Assembly (NCBI GenBank): GCA_031253985.1 | Contig: JAIRVH010000043.1 | Span: 1 to 64,000 of the forward strand | DNA: 64,000 nucleotides | Reading direction: 5' to 3' | From: Sphingobacterium sp. | GTDB lineage: Bacteria > Bacteroidota > Bacteroidia > Sphingobacteriales > Sphingobacteriaceae | Translations under genes and position numbers: made by a program | Notes under the pieces: generated by a model | What the model saw: the letters and a program-made list of their open reading frames with translations, nothing else | Databases searched by the model: none | What the model was told of the DNA's origin: nothing | Shown: positions 25,877-35,073 of the stretch, one piece after another | How the letters are laid out: every line of letters starts with the position of its first letter | Numbering within the stretch: the stretch's first letter is position 1

Positions 25877-27283
25877 ATGTCCAAAATTTCCCAGACGCTA
25901 CTCTGTCTATGTTGCCTCCTGCTGGGCCAAAATCTGTTTGCGCAAACCAGTTTTTCAAAAAAAGTACTCGAGCAGAGCCAGCTCGATTTTGTCAATCTAG
26001 GATTTGGAATGTTTATCCATTATGGTATGCCCACTTTTATGGAACAGGACTGGTCCGATCCCAATGCTGCTCTTCAATTGTTCAAATCGCCCAAACTCAA
26101 TGCAGATCAATGGGCCAAAGCGGCTAAATCAGCAAATATGAGTTACGGCTGCCTGACCACCAAGCACCACAGCGGCTTCCCGATCTGGAACACCAAAACC
26201 ACAGACTACAACGTCATGAATACACCTTTACACCGTGATGTTGTCAAGGAATTTACGGAAGCCTTTCGCAAAAATGGCCTTCGGATAATGCTGTATTATT
26301 CAATACTGGATATGCACCAAGGTATACGGCCACACACCATTACCAAAGCCCATATCCAGCTGATCAAAGATCAGCTGACCGAATTGCTCAGCCAATATGG
26401 AGAAATCGACGCCTTGGTAATTGATGGCTGGGATGCACCTTGGTCACGCATTTCTTACGATGACGTTCCTTTCGATGACATCTACTACCTGGTCAAATCA
26501 TTACAGCCCAAATGCTTATTGATGGACCTCAATTCAGCAAAATACCCTGGTGATGCCCTCTTTTATACAGATATCAAATCTTACGAACAAGGAGCCGGGC
26601 AATTTATTTCCAAAGAACACAACAAACTCCCTGCGATGGCTTGCCTTCCCTTACAGCAGAATTGGTTCTGGAAAACCTCATTTCCAAATACAGCCGTTAA
26701 GGATGTCAATGAGCTGGTTGAGAAATTCATTATCCCATACAACAGTGCCTATTGCAACTTTATGCTCAATGTAGCCCCAAACAGTGATGGTCTCATGGAT
26801 CAAAATGCGCTCGACGCCTTGAAAAAAATCGGCACATTGTACAAAAACAGGCCCAACTACAGCACTTTACCAGACTACCAAGCTCCTATTGTCGACCACA
26901 ATATTGCTAAGCAAGTATCTTCATACAGCAGCTGGAGCGACGATATGAATATCATGGATTTTGCTAACGATGATAACTTTGGCAGCGCTTGGGTTTCCAA
27001 CCCGCTCGTTAAAGGGGAGCTCTGGTATGAAATGGATTTTGACCGCAGCAAAAGCTTCAACAGCATTGTCATTACCGAGGGAAAAGATCATCCGGCACAA
27101 TACAGTCTATCTTACCTGAAGGATGGTAAATGGCAACCTATTGTAGCCACAGCCGTGCAGCAGGGTCGCATCAAGATCTTTCGCTTTGACCAAGTATTGG
27201 GACAAAAATTACGTTTCAGCATCAAACCCCAAAAAGATCGTGCTGTCATTCATGAAATTGGTATATATCAGGAGCGTCGATAA
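25877..27283 (+). CDS. GH29-type alpha-L-fucosidase
   Basis: A secreted exo-fucosidase of 468 residues with signal peptide LLCLCCLLLGQNLFAQ. The TIM-barrel motifs of GH29 are present: FGMFIHYGMP near 43, CLTTKHHSGFPIWNTKTTDYNV near 92, and DALVIDGW with the expected nucleophile Asp183. The usual KHHDGF motif reads KHHSGF here. The C-terminal part from about 340 is a discoidin-like module (WSDDMNIMDFANDDNFGSAW, then WYEMDF), as in many GH29 enzymes. It is divergent from the two-component genes and converges with the SusD gene across a strong terminator. Which fucose linkage it cleaves cannot be read from the sequence. Confidence 0.88.
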   Translation: MSKISQTLLCLCCLLLGQNLFAQTSFSKKVLEQSQLDFVNLGFGMFIHYGMPTFMEQDWSDPNAALQLFKSPKLNADQWAKAAKSANMSYGCLTTKHHSGFPIWNTKTTDYNVMNTPLHRDVVKEFTEAFRKNGLRIMLYYSILDMHQGIRPHTITKAHIQLIKDQLTELLSQYGEIDALVIDGWDAPWSRISYDDVPFDDIYYLVKSLQPKCLLMDLNSAKYPGDALFYTDIKSYEQGAGQFISKEHNKLPAMACLPLQQNWFWKTSFPNTAVKDVNELVEKFIIPYNSAYCNFMLNVAPNSDGLMDQNALDALKKIGTLYKNRPNYSTLPDYQAPIVDHNIAKQVSSYSSWSDDMNIMDFANDDNFGSAWVSNPLVKGELWYEMDFDRSKSFNSIVITEGKDHPAQYSLSYLKDGKWQPIVATAVQQGRIKIFRFDQVLGQKLRFSIKPQKDRAVIHEIGIYQERR

Positions 27284-27337
27284 CAGTTCCTTACACATTT
27301 TAGCCTAAATATCATATCGTTCGCCTATCGAAAAATC

Positions 27338-27368
27338 AGAGGCCTCTTGTTTATAGCAAGAGGCCTCT
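27338..27368. terminator. Bidirectional terminator between fucosidase and SusD genes
   Basis: Perfect 12-bp arms AGAGGCCTCTTG and CAAGAGGCCTCT flank a 7-nt loop between two convergent genes. T-runs are short on both sides, but the stem is strong. Confidence 0.8.
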
Positions 27369-27398
27369 CGTTGATTTCCAAAACGCATCAAATAATGC

Positions 27399-29165
27399 TT
27401 ATTTGCTCCAACCCGGATTCTGCGTCAGATTACTGTTCAACACGATTGCTGCAGACGGAATCGGATAAAGGTATTGCTTGTTGTTGTCATCCCAAGTACG
27501 CTTAACAGCTTTAAACCATTCCAGGTGATTGTCTGAAGTCATCGTCTGGAAGTTGGTGCTCTTGCCCCCAATAGCCACTTTGGCCACTCCTGCAGGGACA
27601 TTGATCGAAGGAGCAGATTTACTGCCGTCATAAAAGACAACATCAGGTGTACCGTTATGATCGATATCGATCAATTTATCCAGCGCTGGAATATAGATAC
27701 CTGTCCAGGGTAAATTGGCCATTAACGGTCCAAGTTTCCAGCGTTTCAAATCGTTGAAACGGAATCCTTCCAGCGCCAGCTCCACCTGTCTTTCCCGGCG
27801 GATTTCCAAAAGCACAGGACTGTTTACATCAGGGAAAAATGTATTTTTCAGATAATTATCAACTTTGGTGGGCAAGCTGTTGATTCCATTATTGATCCCT
27901 GCTCTTGCACGCAGCGCACCAATGGTTTTGGACCAGTCCGCATCAGTAAAGGTACCGAGTTCCTGTTTCGCTTCGGCATAATTTAGCAACACCTCCGCAT
28001 AACGCATTAGCGGAACCGCATTTGTATTGTACCCGCCGTTGTCATAATATGGGTCGTCCAATGTATACTTAATCGGCTGATAGCCTGTATAGGTGAAACT
28101 CGCAAAATTTGGAGGCGCCGCCTGTCCATTACGCGAGTAACCCGGTGTGCGGATCAACTGTGCAAGCCGCAGGTCGCGATTTTGACATTCCTCATAGAAC
28201 TCCTCCGTCTGAAAGTTGGGTCTATCCGTATAGGGGGTACCATCAACATTCAAAAAAGTATTGATAAAGGGTCTTACCAAGCTCAGACGGGGGCCATAGG
28301 TAGCCGACGTCCACCACCAATTCGCATCATTCAACAGCGCAAGATCCTTGCTAAAGGTTACCGCCAGCATAACCTCTTTGGTCACCGGTGCATTGCTGGT
28401 AAACAACATTCGCTGTGAAGTCTTGGGATCTGCAGAGATATTAAGTCCATAAGGGCCATTTTCCATTAAGATCTTTCCAGCATCTACTGCCATCTGAAAA
28501 AACACCTCCGGCTGTGTAGCAAGATTGAGTTTATGATATTTACGGAATGTACCCTCAAATAGTGCAATCCTCGTTTTTAGACCAAGTGCGGTCCATTTAT
28601 TAACCGTACTGCCATCGCCTCCCGTATTGGTGATATTAGCGTAGGCAAAGTCCAGATCTTCCATGATGTGCTTCATGACCACTTCACGCGAATCGCGTGG
28701 TGCCTTGAGGATGTCTGTTTCATCCACTGCCAGCGGATGATCTACCCAAGGCACATCGCCAAAGCGCACCACTTTTTCATAATAAAACCAAGCTCTAAAA
28801 AAGCGGGCCAGGCCGATATAATTATTTTTTATGGCATCATTCAATTTGGGACTGTTGCACTTAGCGATCAATTGATTGATATTGCGCAAGGTCGTCCATG
28901 ACCAGCCCGAACTGATCTCCGCGCTATAAGCACCGCCGACCATAAAATCATTTAGGCTGTTTACGGCCGAATAATCGGCCATTGCATCGCCCTTATAAGC
29001 GTCACTTCCCGAAGTGATATTCCGATAGAAGGAGTTACTGTAATTTTTTAATCCACTTTCACTGCCAAAGATATCTTCTTCGGTAGCTCCCGCCTTAGGC
29101 AGCTCATTCAGTTCGCAAGAACTGAATAATAGTGCAACAACAGGTATATAAAACAATCTTTTCAT
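27399..29165 (-). CDS. SusD/RagB-family lipoprotein
   Basis: A 588-residue surface glycan-binding lipoprotein with lipobox LLFSSCELNELP (Cys near 18). SusD traits are IFGSESGLKNYSNSFY near the start, the core ARFFRAWFYYEKVVRFGDVPW, RYAEVLLNYAEAKQELG, and ERQVELALEGFRFNDLKRWK towards the end. It pairs with the SusC gene 12 bp upstream. The length is at the upper end for the family. By proximity to the GH29 gene it may bind fucosylated glycans. Confidence 0.94.
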   Translation of the reverse strand: MKRLFYIPVVALLFSSCELNELPKAGATEEDIFGSESGLKNYSNSFYRNITSGSDAYKGDAMADYSAVNSLNDFMVGGAYSAEISSGWSWTTLRNINQLIAKCNSPKLNDAIKNNYIGLARFFRAWFYYEKVVRFGDVPWVDHPLAVDETDILKAPRDSREVVMKHIMEDLDFAYANITNTGGDGSTVNKWTALGLKTRIALFEGTFRKYHKLNLATQPEVFFQMAVDAGKILMENGPYGLNISADPKTSQRMLFTSNAPVTKEVMLAVTFSKDLALLNDANWWWTSATYGPRLSLVRPFINTFLNVDGTPYTDRPNFQTEEFYEECQNRDLRLAQLIRTPGYSRNGQAAPPNFASFTYTGYQPIKYTLDDPYYDNGGYNTNAVPLMRYAEVLLNYAEAKQELGTFTDADWSKTIGALRARAGINNGINSLPTKVDNYLKNTFFPDVNSPVLLEIRRERQVELALEGFRFNDLKRWKLGPLMANLPWTGIYIPALDKLIDIDHNGTPDVVFYDGSKSAPSINVPAGVAKVAIGGKSTNFQTMTSDNHLEWFKAVKRTWDDNNKQYLYPIPSAAIVLNSNLTQNPGWSK

Positions 29166-29177
29166 GTTAATATAAAA

Positions 29178-32100
29178 CTATAAGCCAATAGATAAGTTAA
29201 AACTGATGCTCTTCATGATCGGATAATTAAATCCGTCACCGGACCCTGTTCCGATTTCAGGATCCGATTTGCCCAGGTTGCCGACATCGAGATCCTTCGT
29301 CTTTTTGTAAAGCGGTGACCAGGTCCATAGGTTTTCACCCGATAGGCCTGCACGAAGACTACTGATCTTTAATCGGTTAGTCACAGACTTAGGAAAGCTG
29401 TACCCGATCTGTAAGTTTTTCATCCGAATATAGGCCACATTTTGCAGGTACCTCGTTTGGGGTGTTGTTTTAATAGACTCGTTATAGCCGGCATAACGTG
29501 GGAAATAACCATTCGGATTATCTTCTGTCCAGTAATTATTGAGATGCCATTCCGGTAAATTGTTATAAGGTCTATTGTACTGTCCCCAGAAAATCGACTC
29601 ATTGCTCGGATACCAGTTCTGCTTCCCTACTCCCTGGAAAAATGAAGAAAAGTAGATCCCCTTCCAATCCAAATTGAGGTTAAAACTATAGATATACCTT
29701 GGATCGGCATTACCGATGACCGTTCTATCACCATGACTGTAGATCGTATTGTTTCCATAATCAATCACACCGTCGCCATTGAGATCCGTAAAACGGACAT
29801 CTCCAGGATAGATCGTTCCATTGTTGGACGATTTGATCAGTTTTTGTTTTGCTGCTCCATCAATCTCCGCCTGATTCTGGAATAATCCCTGGGTTACATA
29901 ACCCCAGATCTCACCAATCCGCTGTCCTTCGTAATAGGAACCGTCTTTGATTAAACCTTCTTTATTCTCATAACGGTCTATGTTCGATTTATAATCTGCC
30001 AGCGTTCCACGTACAGACCAGTTGAACGGACTGCCATTAAGGTCGAATCGATCCTTATAAGTCAAGCTCAGTTCAAAACCTTTGGTTGTCATATCCGCAT
30101 AGTTCCCTTTTGGTGATTCCGCTCCAAAAATATCCGGCAATGCAACACCTAGGGTATACATATTGAGGGTTTTGCGCTGATAGATATCTCCGGTAAAGGT
30201 TAATTTCCCATTTAAGGAAGATAGGTCAAGACCTAAATTGGCCGTACGCGCGGTTTCCCAAGTTAAGTTATCCGGAATAACTTTAGGCACCGAGGTATAG
30301 GCAGGTTTCTGACCATTTAGCACCCGGTCCATAATCTTAATTTCGTAAATATCCAGATAGGAATAAGGATCCACATTACCATTACCCAAAGAACCATACG
30401 AAGCCCTCAGCTTCAGATCAGACAGCGCCTTTTTGTCCACCTGGAAGAAAGGTTCTTCCGATATACGCCACCCAAGGGATGCAGAAGGGAACAATCCCCA
30501 CCGTTGGTTGGTCGGGAATTTGGACGAACCGTCATACCGGCCATTGAATTCGAAAAGATAACGGTCTTTGAAGATGTAATTGGCGCGCATAAATACACCG
30601 ACATTGCGGTATTTGTTATATCCCGCCGTCGCTGTGGTATTCTGCCCTACTGCCAGATTGATATTTTCTACGTCGTCATTAAGCAGACCGGTCTTGGTGA
30701 TATAAGTTGAATTATAAGTCCGTTGTTCATAATTATAACCGAGCAAACCTTTAAAGTAATGGTCACCTAGTGTACGTTCATATTCACTGTAAAGATTTCC
30801 GAACAAGTAACGGTAACGTTGGTCTACCTGATAAATATTATCATTCATACTTGTTTCCAGCCGCAGCATTTTTCCCTCCTGCGTGCTATATGGGACAGGC
30901 ACACGAACCCTTACTGAACTAAAATCACGGTTTCTGAAAGTCAGATCCCCCTTTACACGGAAAGTATTGTTTAAAAACTTGGTTTCAAAAGACGTGGTAT
31001 TGCGGAGATCCTGATTGGCTGTGTTCGTCCCGTTTTTGCCGTAGATGAAATCCCCTACAGTGTAGGCCGCCGAGAAACTCATTGATCCGTCGGGATTAAA
31101 AATTGGTGAAGAAGGATGCCCCTCATCTGCAATATTACGCCAGATATTGCCGCCTTCTCCCGCTGTGGAAGGATCTCTGTATTTGGCGTAGTTAAAATCG
31201 ATATTATTGCTGATCCGCAACCAGTCTGTCACCTGAAGTCCTGCTTTTGCACGCGTATTATAGGTCTTATATTTATCACTATTATAGCGGTACATGCCGT
31301 TATAATCGTAAGCACGGCCAGAAATATAGTAATCCATTTTTTCAGAATTACCGCTGATAGAGAGGTTATGATCCTGGACAAAGGTATTGTCCTTGATCAG
31401 CATGCCATAATAATCCTCGTTACCGTAGTATACATAATTGCCCTTATCATCTACCGTGACCTGCTCCGTAATTCCCTGTTCTTTTCTTCTCTTAAATTCC
31501 TCCAGCCAATCTGTTGTAAAGATCTGTGTCTTGTTGAGCTTGCTCGGAATCGAGGAATAATTGTTCCAGGCATTATAGGCTGTGAAGAAATGCGAAGCAT
31601 ATTCGTAGCCATCCGTCACAAATTTGGGTAAAGCGATCGGTTTCTGAAAAGAGCCACTTCCCGAATAGTTGATAGACGTTTTTCCGGACTTGGCGCGTTT
31701 GGTTGTGACAAGTACAACCCCGAACGTTCCGCGGGAACCATAGATGGCCGATGAAGCAGCATCCTTCAGTGTCGTTACACTTTCGATATCATTGGGATTG
31801 ATAGCAGAAAGATCCCCTTCGACCCCGTCGATAAGGACAAGTGCACTCCCCCCCTGACCAATGGAAGTTGTACCACGGATATTGAAACTTGGCGCCCGAT
31901 TGGGTTTACCATCTGCTGGCGTTACATTTAGGTTGGGAATTACCCCTTGGAGCATCTGGCTTGCGTTGCCCAGTACGCGTCCTTCAAAAGCCTCAGCCCC
32001 CACCTGGTCTACAGCACCGGTCAGATTCACTTTTTTCTGCGTACCATAACCGACCACCACGACTTCTTCCAGTTCAGTGTCTTTAGATTCCATGATGACA

Positions 32101-32414
32101 TCGATCTGCCCTCCGGTCACACTGACGATCTTTTCACTGTAGCCTATACCTGTCAATTTGAGTTTTTGCCCTACACTAGCTTCCATCGTGAACTGACCCG
32201 CTACATTCGTTGAGGTTGTTTTTTGGCTGGTTAAATTGGTGATGGTAACTCCCGACAAGCCTGCTCCGTTTTTGTCTCTTACCACCCCTTTCACGGTAGA
32301 CTGAGCTGCAACACCGTGCGTCTCTTTGGTCAATTTGACATAATCACGCTCTACATTAGCCCAAGTTGGGTATGAGAGACCCAATGCCATACTGATTAGT
32401 AATGTTTTCTGCAT
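29178..32414 (-). CDS. SusC/RagA-family TonB-linked outer membrane receptor
   Basis: A 1078-residue outer membrane importer. A signal peptide (LLISMALGLSYPTWA) is followed by a carboxypeptidase-regulatory-like domain at about 40-110 (VKGVVRDKNGAGLSGVTITN), then LEEVVVVGYGTQKKVNLTGA and the plug with LIDGVEGDLSAINPNDIESV. It lacks an STN domain, so its control should not run through a FecR anti-sigma factor. It pairs with the downstream SusD. A short inverted repeat lies in its leader at 32437-32452. Confidence 0.96.
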   Translation of the reverse strand: MQKTLLISMALGLSYPTWANVERDYVKLTKETHGVAAQSTVKGVVRDKNGAGLSGVTITNLTSQKTTSTNVAGQFTMEASVGQKLKLTGIGYSEKIVSVTGGQIDVIMESKDTELEEVVVVGYGTQKKVNLTGAVDQVGAEAFEGRVLGNASQMLQGVIPNLNVTPADGKPNRAPSFNIRGTTSIGQGGSALVLIDGVEGDLSAINPNDIESVTTLKDAASSAIYGSRGTFGVVLVTTKRAKSGKTSINYSGSGSFQKPIALPKFVTDGYEYASHFFTAYNAWNNYSSIPSKLNKTQIFTTDWLEEFKRRKEQGITEQVTVDDKGNYVYYGNEDYYGMLIKDNTFVQDHNLSISGNSEKMDYYISGRAYDYNGMYRYNSDKYKTYNTRAKAGLQVTDWLRISNNIDFNYAKYRDPSTAGEGGNIWRNIADEGHPSSPIFNPDGSMSFSAAYTVGDFIYGKNGTNTANQDLRNTTSFETKFLNNTFRVKGDLTFRNRDFSSVRVRVPVPYSTQEGKMLRLETSMNDNIYQVDQRYRYLFGNLYSEYERTLGDHYFKGLLGYNYEQRTYNSTYITKTGLLNDDVENINLAVGQNTTATAGYNKYRNVGVFMRANYIFKDRYLFEFNGRYDGSSKFPTNQRWGLFPSASLGWRISEEPFFQVDKKALSDLKLRASYGSLGNGNVDPYSYLDIYEIKIMDRVLNGQKPAYTSVPKVIPDNLTWETARTANLGLDLSSLNGKLTFTGDIYQRKTLNMYTLGVALPDIFGAESPKGNYADMTTKGFELSLTYKDRFDLNGSPFNWSVRGTLADYKSNIDRYENKEGLIKDGSYYEGQRIGEIWGYVTQGLFQNQAEIDGAAKQKLIKSSNNGTIYPGDVRFTDLNGDGVIDYGNNTIYSHGDRTVIGNADPRYIYSFNLNLDWKGIYFSSFFQGVGKQNWYPSNESIFWGQYNRPYNNLPEWHLNNYWTEDNPNGYFPRYAGYNESIKTTPQTRYLQNVAYIRMKNLQIGYSFPKSVTNRLKISSLRAGLSGENLWTWSPLYKKTKDLDVGNLGKSDPEIGTGSGDGFNYPIMKSISFNLSIGL

Positions 32415-32436
32415 TTTTAGTCTGGTTTAGAATTTT

Positions 32437-32452
32437 GCATCAAAGTTGATGC
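32437..32452 (-). promoter_or_regulatory. Inverted repeat next to the susC start
   Basis: GCATCAA and TTGATGC with a 2-nt centre lie 23-38 nt upstream of the susC ATG. The minus strand across it also reads CAACTTTG, one base from the -7 consensus, so this could be an operator overlapping the promoter. Confidence 0.35.
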
Positions 32453-32727
32453 TTTGACTTGGTTTATAATTTACCGTAACGTTAACAAATATTTAATTAA
32501 TATTAATAACATCAATAACTAAACAGGTTTTGCAGCTATACATTTAATGGAAATTTAGCTTTTAGATAACATAAATAACAAAAAAAGCTATCGACAGCTA
32601 TAAAAGTTATTTTTTTTATAAAAACAACTCAAAAAAGAAGAACTCGCCTTCTATACACCTTTAATTGACCAATTCGAAATCCCTAAATTCAGTCCGTTTT
32701 ATTCCATTTTCCCTGCCTTGATTTTTC

Positions 32728-32741
32728 TTGAACTAGTTCAA
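32728..32741 (+). promoter_or_regulatory. Fnr/Crp-like palindrome TTGAACTAGTTCAA
   Basis: A perfect 14-bp palindrome with the TTGAn-N4-nTCAA layout typical of Fnr-type sites. Its centre lies about 42 bp upstream of the start site predicted from the -7 element at 32764, a class II activator position. A Crp/Fnr regulator is encoded at 23032-23616. Confidence 0.5.
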
Positions 32742-32763
32742 TGAACAGCAAAATTAACCCGCC

Positions 32764-32771
32764 TAAATTTG
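32764..32771 (+). promoter_or_regulatory. -7 element of the YcaC-to-DUF1275 operon
   Basis: TAAATTTG exactly matches TAnnTTTG. No TTG is found at -33; the 14-bp palindrome occupies that area instead, consistent with activator-dependent initiation. Confidence 0.5.
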
Positions 32772-32870
32772 GGTATACAGTAGGAGCTTCGCAAATCCAT
32801 AAGGGACATTCGGTATGGAGAAAGGACGAAGAGATCATTGATTTACTGAAATATTTTAACACAAAAAATC

Positions 32871-32892
32871 AATTGGCGATATATCGTCAATT
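32871..32892 (+). promoter_or_regulatory. Near-perfect 22-bp palindrome with core CGATATATCG
   Basis: An AATTG half and a CAATT half flank the perfect core CGATATATCG, with a single G/T mismatch between arms. It lies in the predicted leader, about 107 nt before the start codon. The 11-mer CGATATATCGT recurs upstream of the alpha/beta hydrolase gene at 45666-45676. Confidence 0.5.
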
Positions 32893-32998
32893 TAAAAAAC
32901 CAATAAAATAACACAAAAGACTAACTATCAATACAATAAGAAAAAAGGTAAAGAAATTGAATCTCAACAATCGTCAAACAACAATAAAACACACATTT

Positions 32999-33634
32999 AT
33001 GAAACCATCACTAGAACTATTGTCGCCAAGCAACCACGCACTTGTTTTGATCGACTTCGAAGGCCAAATGGCATTTGCCACGAAAAGCATTACTATGGAA
33101 GAACTGCGCAACAATGTCGCAGTAATCTGCGGTGCTTCCAAAATATTCAATGTTCCGACCATTGTGACCACTGTAGCGGAAGAAAGCTTTTCTGGCCCTG
33201 TTTTTCCGGAAATTGAAACGTATTATCCACAAGCCAGCACAAATTACATTGACCGTACAAGCATGAATACCTGGGAGGACGAGGCGGCTTACCAAGCCAT
33301 CACAGGTACAGGGAAAAAAAAATTAGTACTAGCAGGCCTGTGGACAGGCGTATGTATTGTCGGGCCAGCGCTGTCAGCACTAGCTGAGGGCTATGAAGTT
33401 TACGTCATTGCTGATGCCTGTGGGGACGTCAGCCAAGAAGCCCATGAGCGTGCCATGCAACGTATGATTCATATGGGCGTCAAGCCAATCACATCTATAC
33501 AGTACCTACTCGAATTGCAACGTGACTGGGCTCGCCAAGAAACTTATGTTGCCGTAACAGACCTCATGAAAAAACATGGTGGCAGTTATGGTCTTGGGAT
33601 TCATTATGCACACAACATGGTGAAACACGCTTAA
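32999..33634 (+). CDS. YcaC-like isochorismatase-family cysteine hydrolase
   Basis: A 211-residue cytoplasmic cysteine hydrolase from ATG 32999; an in-frame TTG at 32957 is less likely. Asp19 in LVLIDFEGQM and nucleophile Cys119 in LAGLWTGVCIVGPAL mark the family. The RTSMNTWEDEAAYQAI segment resembles YcaC proteins rather than true isochorismatases. The segment DACGDVSQEAHERAMQRM is also typical. Natural substrates of YcaC-like enzymes are not established. It is the first gene of a seven-gene plus-strand operon with short gaps. Confidence 0.88.
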   Translation: MKPSLELLSPSNHALVLIDFEGQMAFATKSITMEELRNNVAVICGASKIFNVPTIVTTVAEESFSGPVFPEIETYYPQASTNYIDRTSMNTWEDEAAYQAITGTGKKKLVLAGLWTGVCIVGPALSALAEGYEVYVIADACGDVSQEAHERAMQRMIHMGVKPITSIQYLLELQRDWARQETYVAVTDLMKKHGGSYGLGIHYAHNMVKHA

Positions 33635-33671
33635 CAAAAAAACGACATTATTTTACTCAAAACAGTACCTC

Positions 33672-35069
33672 GTGCATCCATTACAGATCATATCGGCATA
33701 CCTCGGAAAGGTGACACTCGCAGCCTTACTATTTAACCTATTACCGCATGATTCGTTGGCTCAGACCTACAAATTATTGCGCTTTGAGGAAGATTATAGT
33801 AACCTTGCAGATAGCACACGCCATGGTTATCAAAAGTTCAAATACAGCCCTTTAACCGCTGATGGGCAAATATGGCTGTCTATGGGTGGCGAGGCTCGGT
33901 TAGAATATGTTGATTTCAATAATGAAGATTGGGGGCGACAGTCATTGGGGCACAACAACTTCCTGTTGCAGCGCTATAGCCTACATGCCGACATCCATTT
34001 CGGTGATCGTTTTCGTTTGTTCACACAGCTTCGCTCAGCCCTGCAGCATGGCCGCAAAAATGGTTCTCGCCAGATTGATGAAGATCAGCTTAATGTACAG
34101 AACCTATTTTTCGATGCTACCGTATTCAAACAAAAGGACAAAGCAATCCTATTCCGCTTGGGCAGACAGGAACTTGACTATGGATCTGGCCGTTTGATTT
34201 CCGTCGGCGAAGGTCCCAATGCAAGAAGGTACTTCACCGGAGCCAAGATTGCATACAGCAGTAACAAAGTTAACTTGGAAGCATTCGCGATGATGGCCGA
34301 TACCATTAGACCGGGTATATTCGACAACAAACCTTCGAAACAGGTCAACCTATGGGGTGCCTATGGCAGAATCATCGTTCCCAAACAGGCAAATCTTGAC
34401 TTATACTATGTTGGTATCTATCGTGATCGCTCCGTTTTTGAAGAAGGAATAGCCGCCGAAACCCGCCATACTGTTGGCGCTCGGGTATGGAAATATGGGG
34501 GTGGGTTTATCTACAACCTCGAAGGAGCTTATCAGTTTGGATCCTTTGGTCAAGGCAACATCGCTGCTTGGACAGCATCCGTGGATATCGGTTACCTCTT
34601 TGAAAATACTATTTTTAAACCAGCTATCAATCTACGCAATGATTATATTTCAGGCGACAAACAGGCCGGTGATGGCAATCTTGGAACCTTTAATCCCATC
34701 TACCCAAAGGGCGGATACTTTGGTTTTAGCCCACAGATCGGCCCTGTCAACCTAATTGACATCCATCCCTACGCCACTTTCGACCTACTTTCTCAGTTAA
34801 AAATGCAGGTTGACATGGTTTTCAACTGGCGGCACAGCTTGCAGGATGGTGTATACAGGCCAAGTGGCTCCTTCAACCTGCCCGGATCAACTTCACACAA
34901 ACGTTATATTGGAACAGCTTATCTGGCCAACATTACCTACGCCGCCAGCAAACAGGTATCTCTGGTAACCGGCATCCAATATTTTAAAACAGGCGCATTC
35001 ATTGAAGATATTATTCCAACACCCAAAAATGGAATTTTCTTCAACAGCAGAATAGCCTTTAAATTCTAA
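33672..35069 (+). CDS. Alginate-export-family outer membrane porin-like protein
   Basis: A 465-residue beta-barrel protein starting at GTG 33672; no in-frame ATG precedes the signal peptide (KVTLAALLFNLLPHDSLAQ). The barrel shows alternating amphipathic strands ending in an aromatic (NSRIAFKF). The segments WLSMGGEARLEYVDFNNEDWG and RLGRQELDYGSGRLISVGEGPNARR are characteristic of Alginate_exp proteins. Despite the family name, many members are porins for other small substrates. Nothing around it concerns alginate, so the cargo may be the substrate of the neighbouring amidohydrolase. Confidence 0.88.
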   Translation: MHPLQIISAYLGKVTLAALLFNLLPHDSLAQTYKLLRFEEDYSNLADSTRHGYQKFKYSPLTADGQIWLSMGGEARLEYVDFNNEDWGRQSLGHNNFLLQRYSLHADIHFGDRFRLFTQLRSALQHGRKNGSRQIDEDQLNVQNLFFDATVFKQKDKAILFRLGRQELDYGSGRLISVGEGPNARRYFTGAKIAYSSNKVNLEAFAMMADTIRPGIFDNKPSKQVNLWGAYGRIIVPKQANLDLYYVGIYRDRSVFEEGIAAETRHTVGARVWKYGGGFIYNLEGAYQFGSFGQGNIAAWTASVDIGYLFENTIFKPAINLRNDYISGDKQAGDGNLGTFNPIYPKGGYFGFSPQIGPVNLIDIHPYATFDLLSQLKMQVDMVFNWRHSLQDGVYRPSGSFNLPGSTSHKRYIGTAYLANITYAASKQVSLVTGIQYFKTGAFIEDIIPTPKNGIFFNSRIAFKF

Positions 35070-35073
35070 TATC

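Larger units (their letters stand above)
32415..32998. other. 584-bp divergent intergenic region with several candidate operators
   Basis: Between the divergent susC and YcaC-like hydrolase genes I see no credible gene. The left half is very AT-rich, with ATTAAT-type repeats around 32490-32520 and two AGCTAT copies near 32588-32603. The right half holds an Fnr-like palindrome, an exact -7 element and a second palindrome, each listed separately. The predicted leader of the plus-strand operon is about 220 nt, unusually long. Confidence 0.55.

Noticed and set aside
31116..31631. A 171-codon open frame on the plus strand
   Set aside because: It lies wholly inside the minus-strand SusC gene at 29178-32414, which has clear family motifs. 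The translated plus-strand frame has no domain signal.
32490..32610. AT-rich repeats (ATTAAT and AGCTAT types) upstream of susC
   Set aside because: They are short, irregular and expected in AT-rich DNA. No fixed period like that of the heptamer arrays was found.
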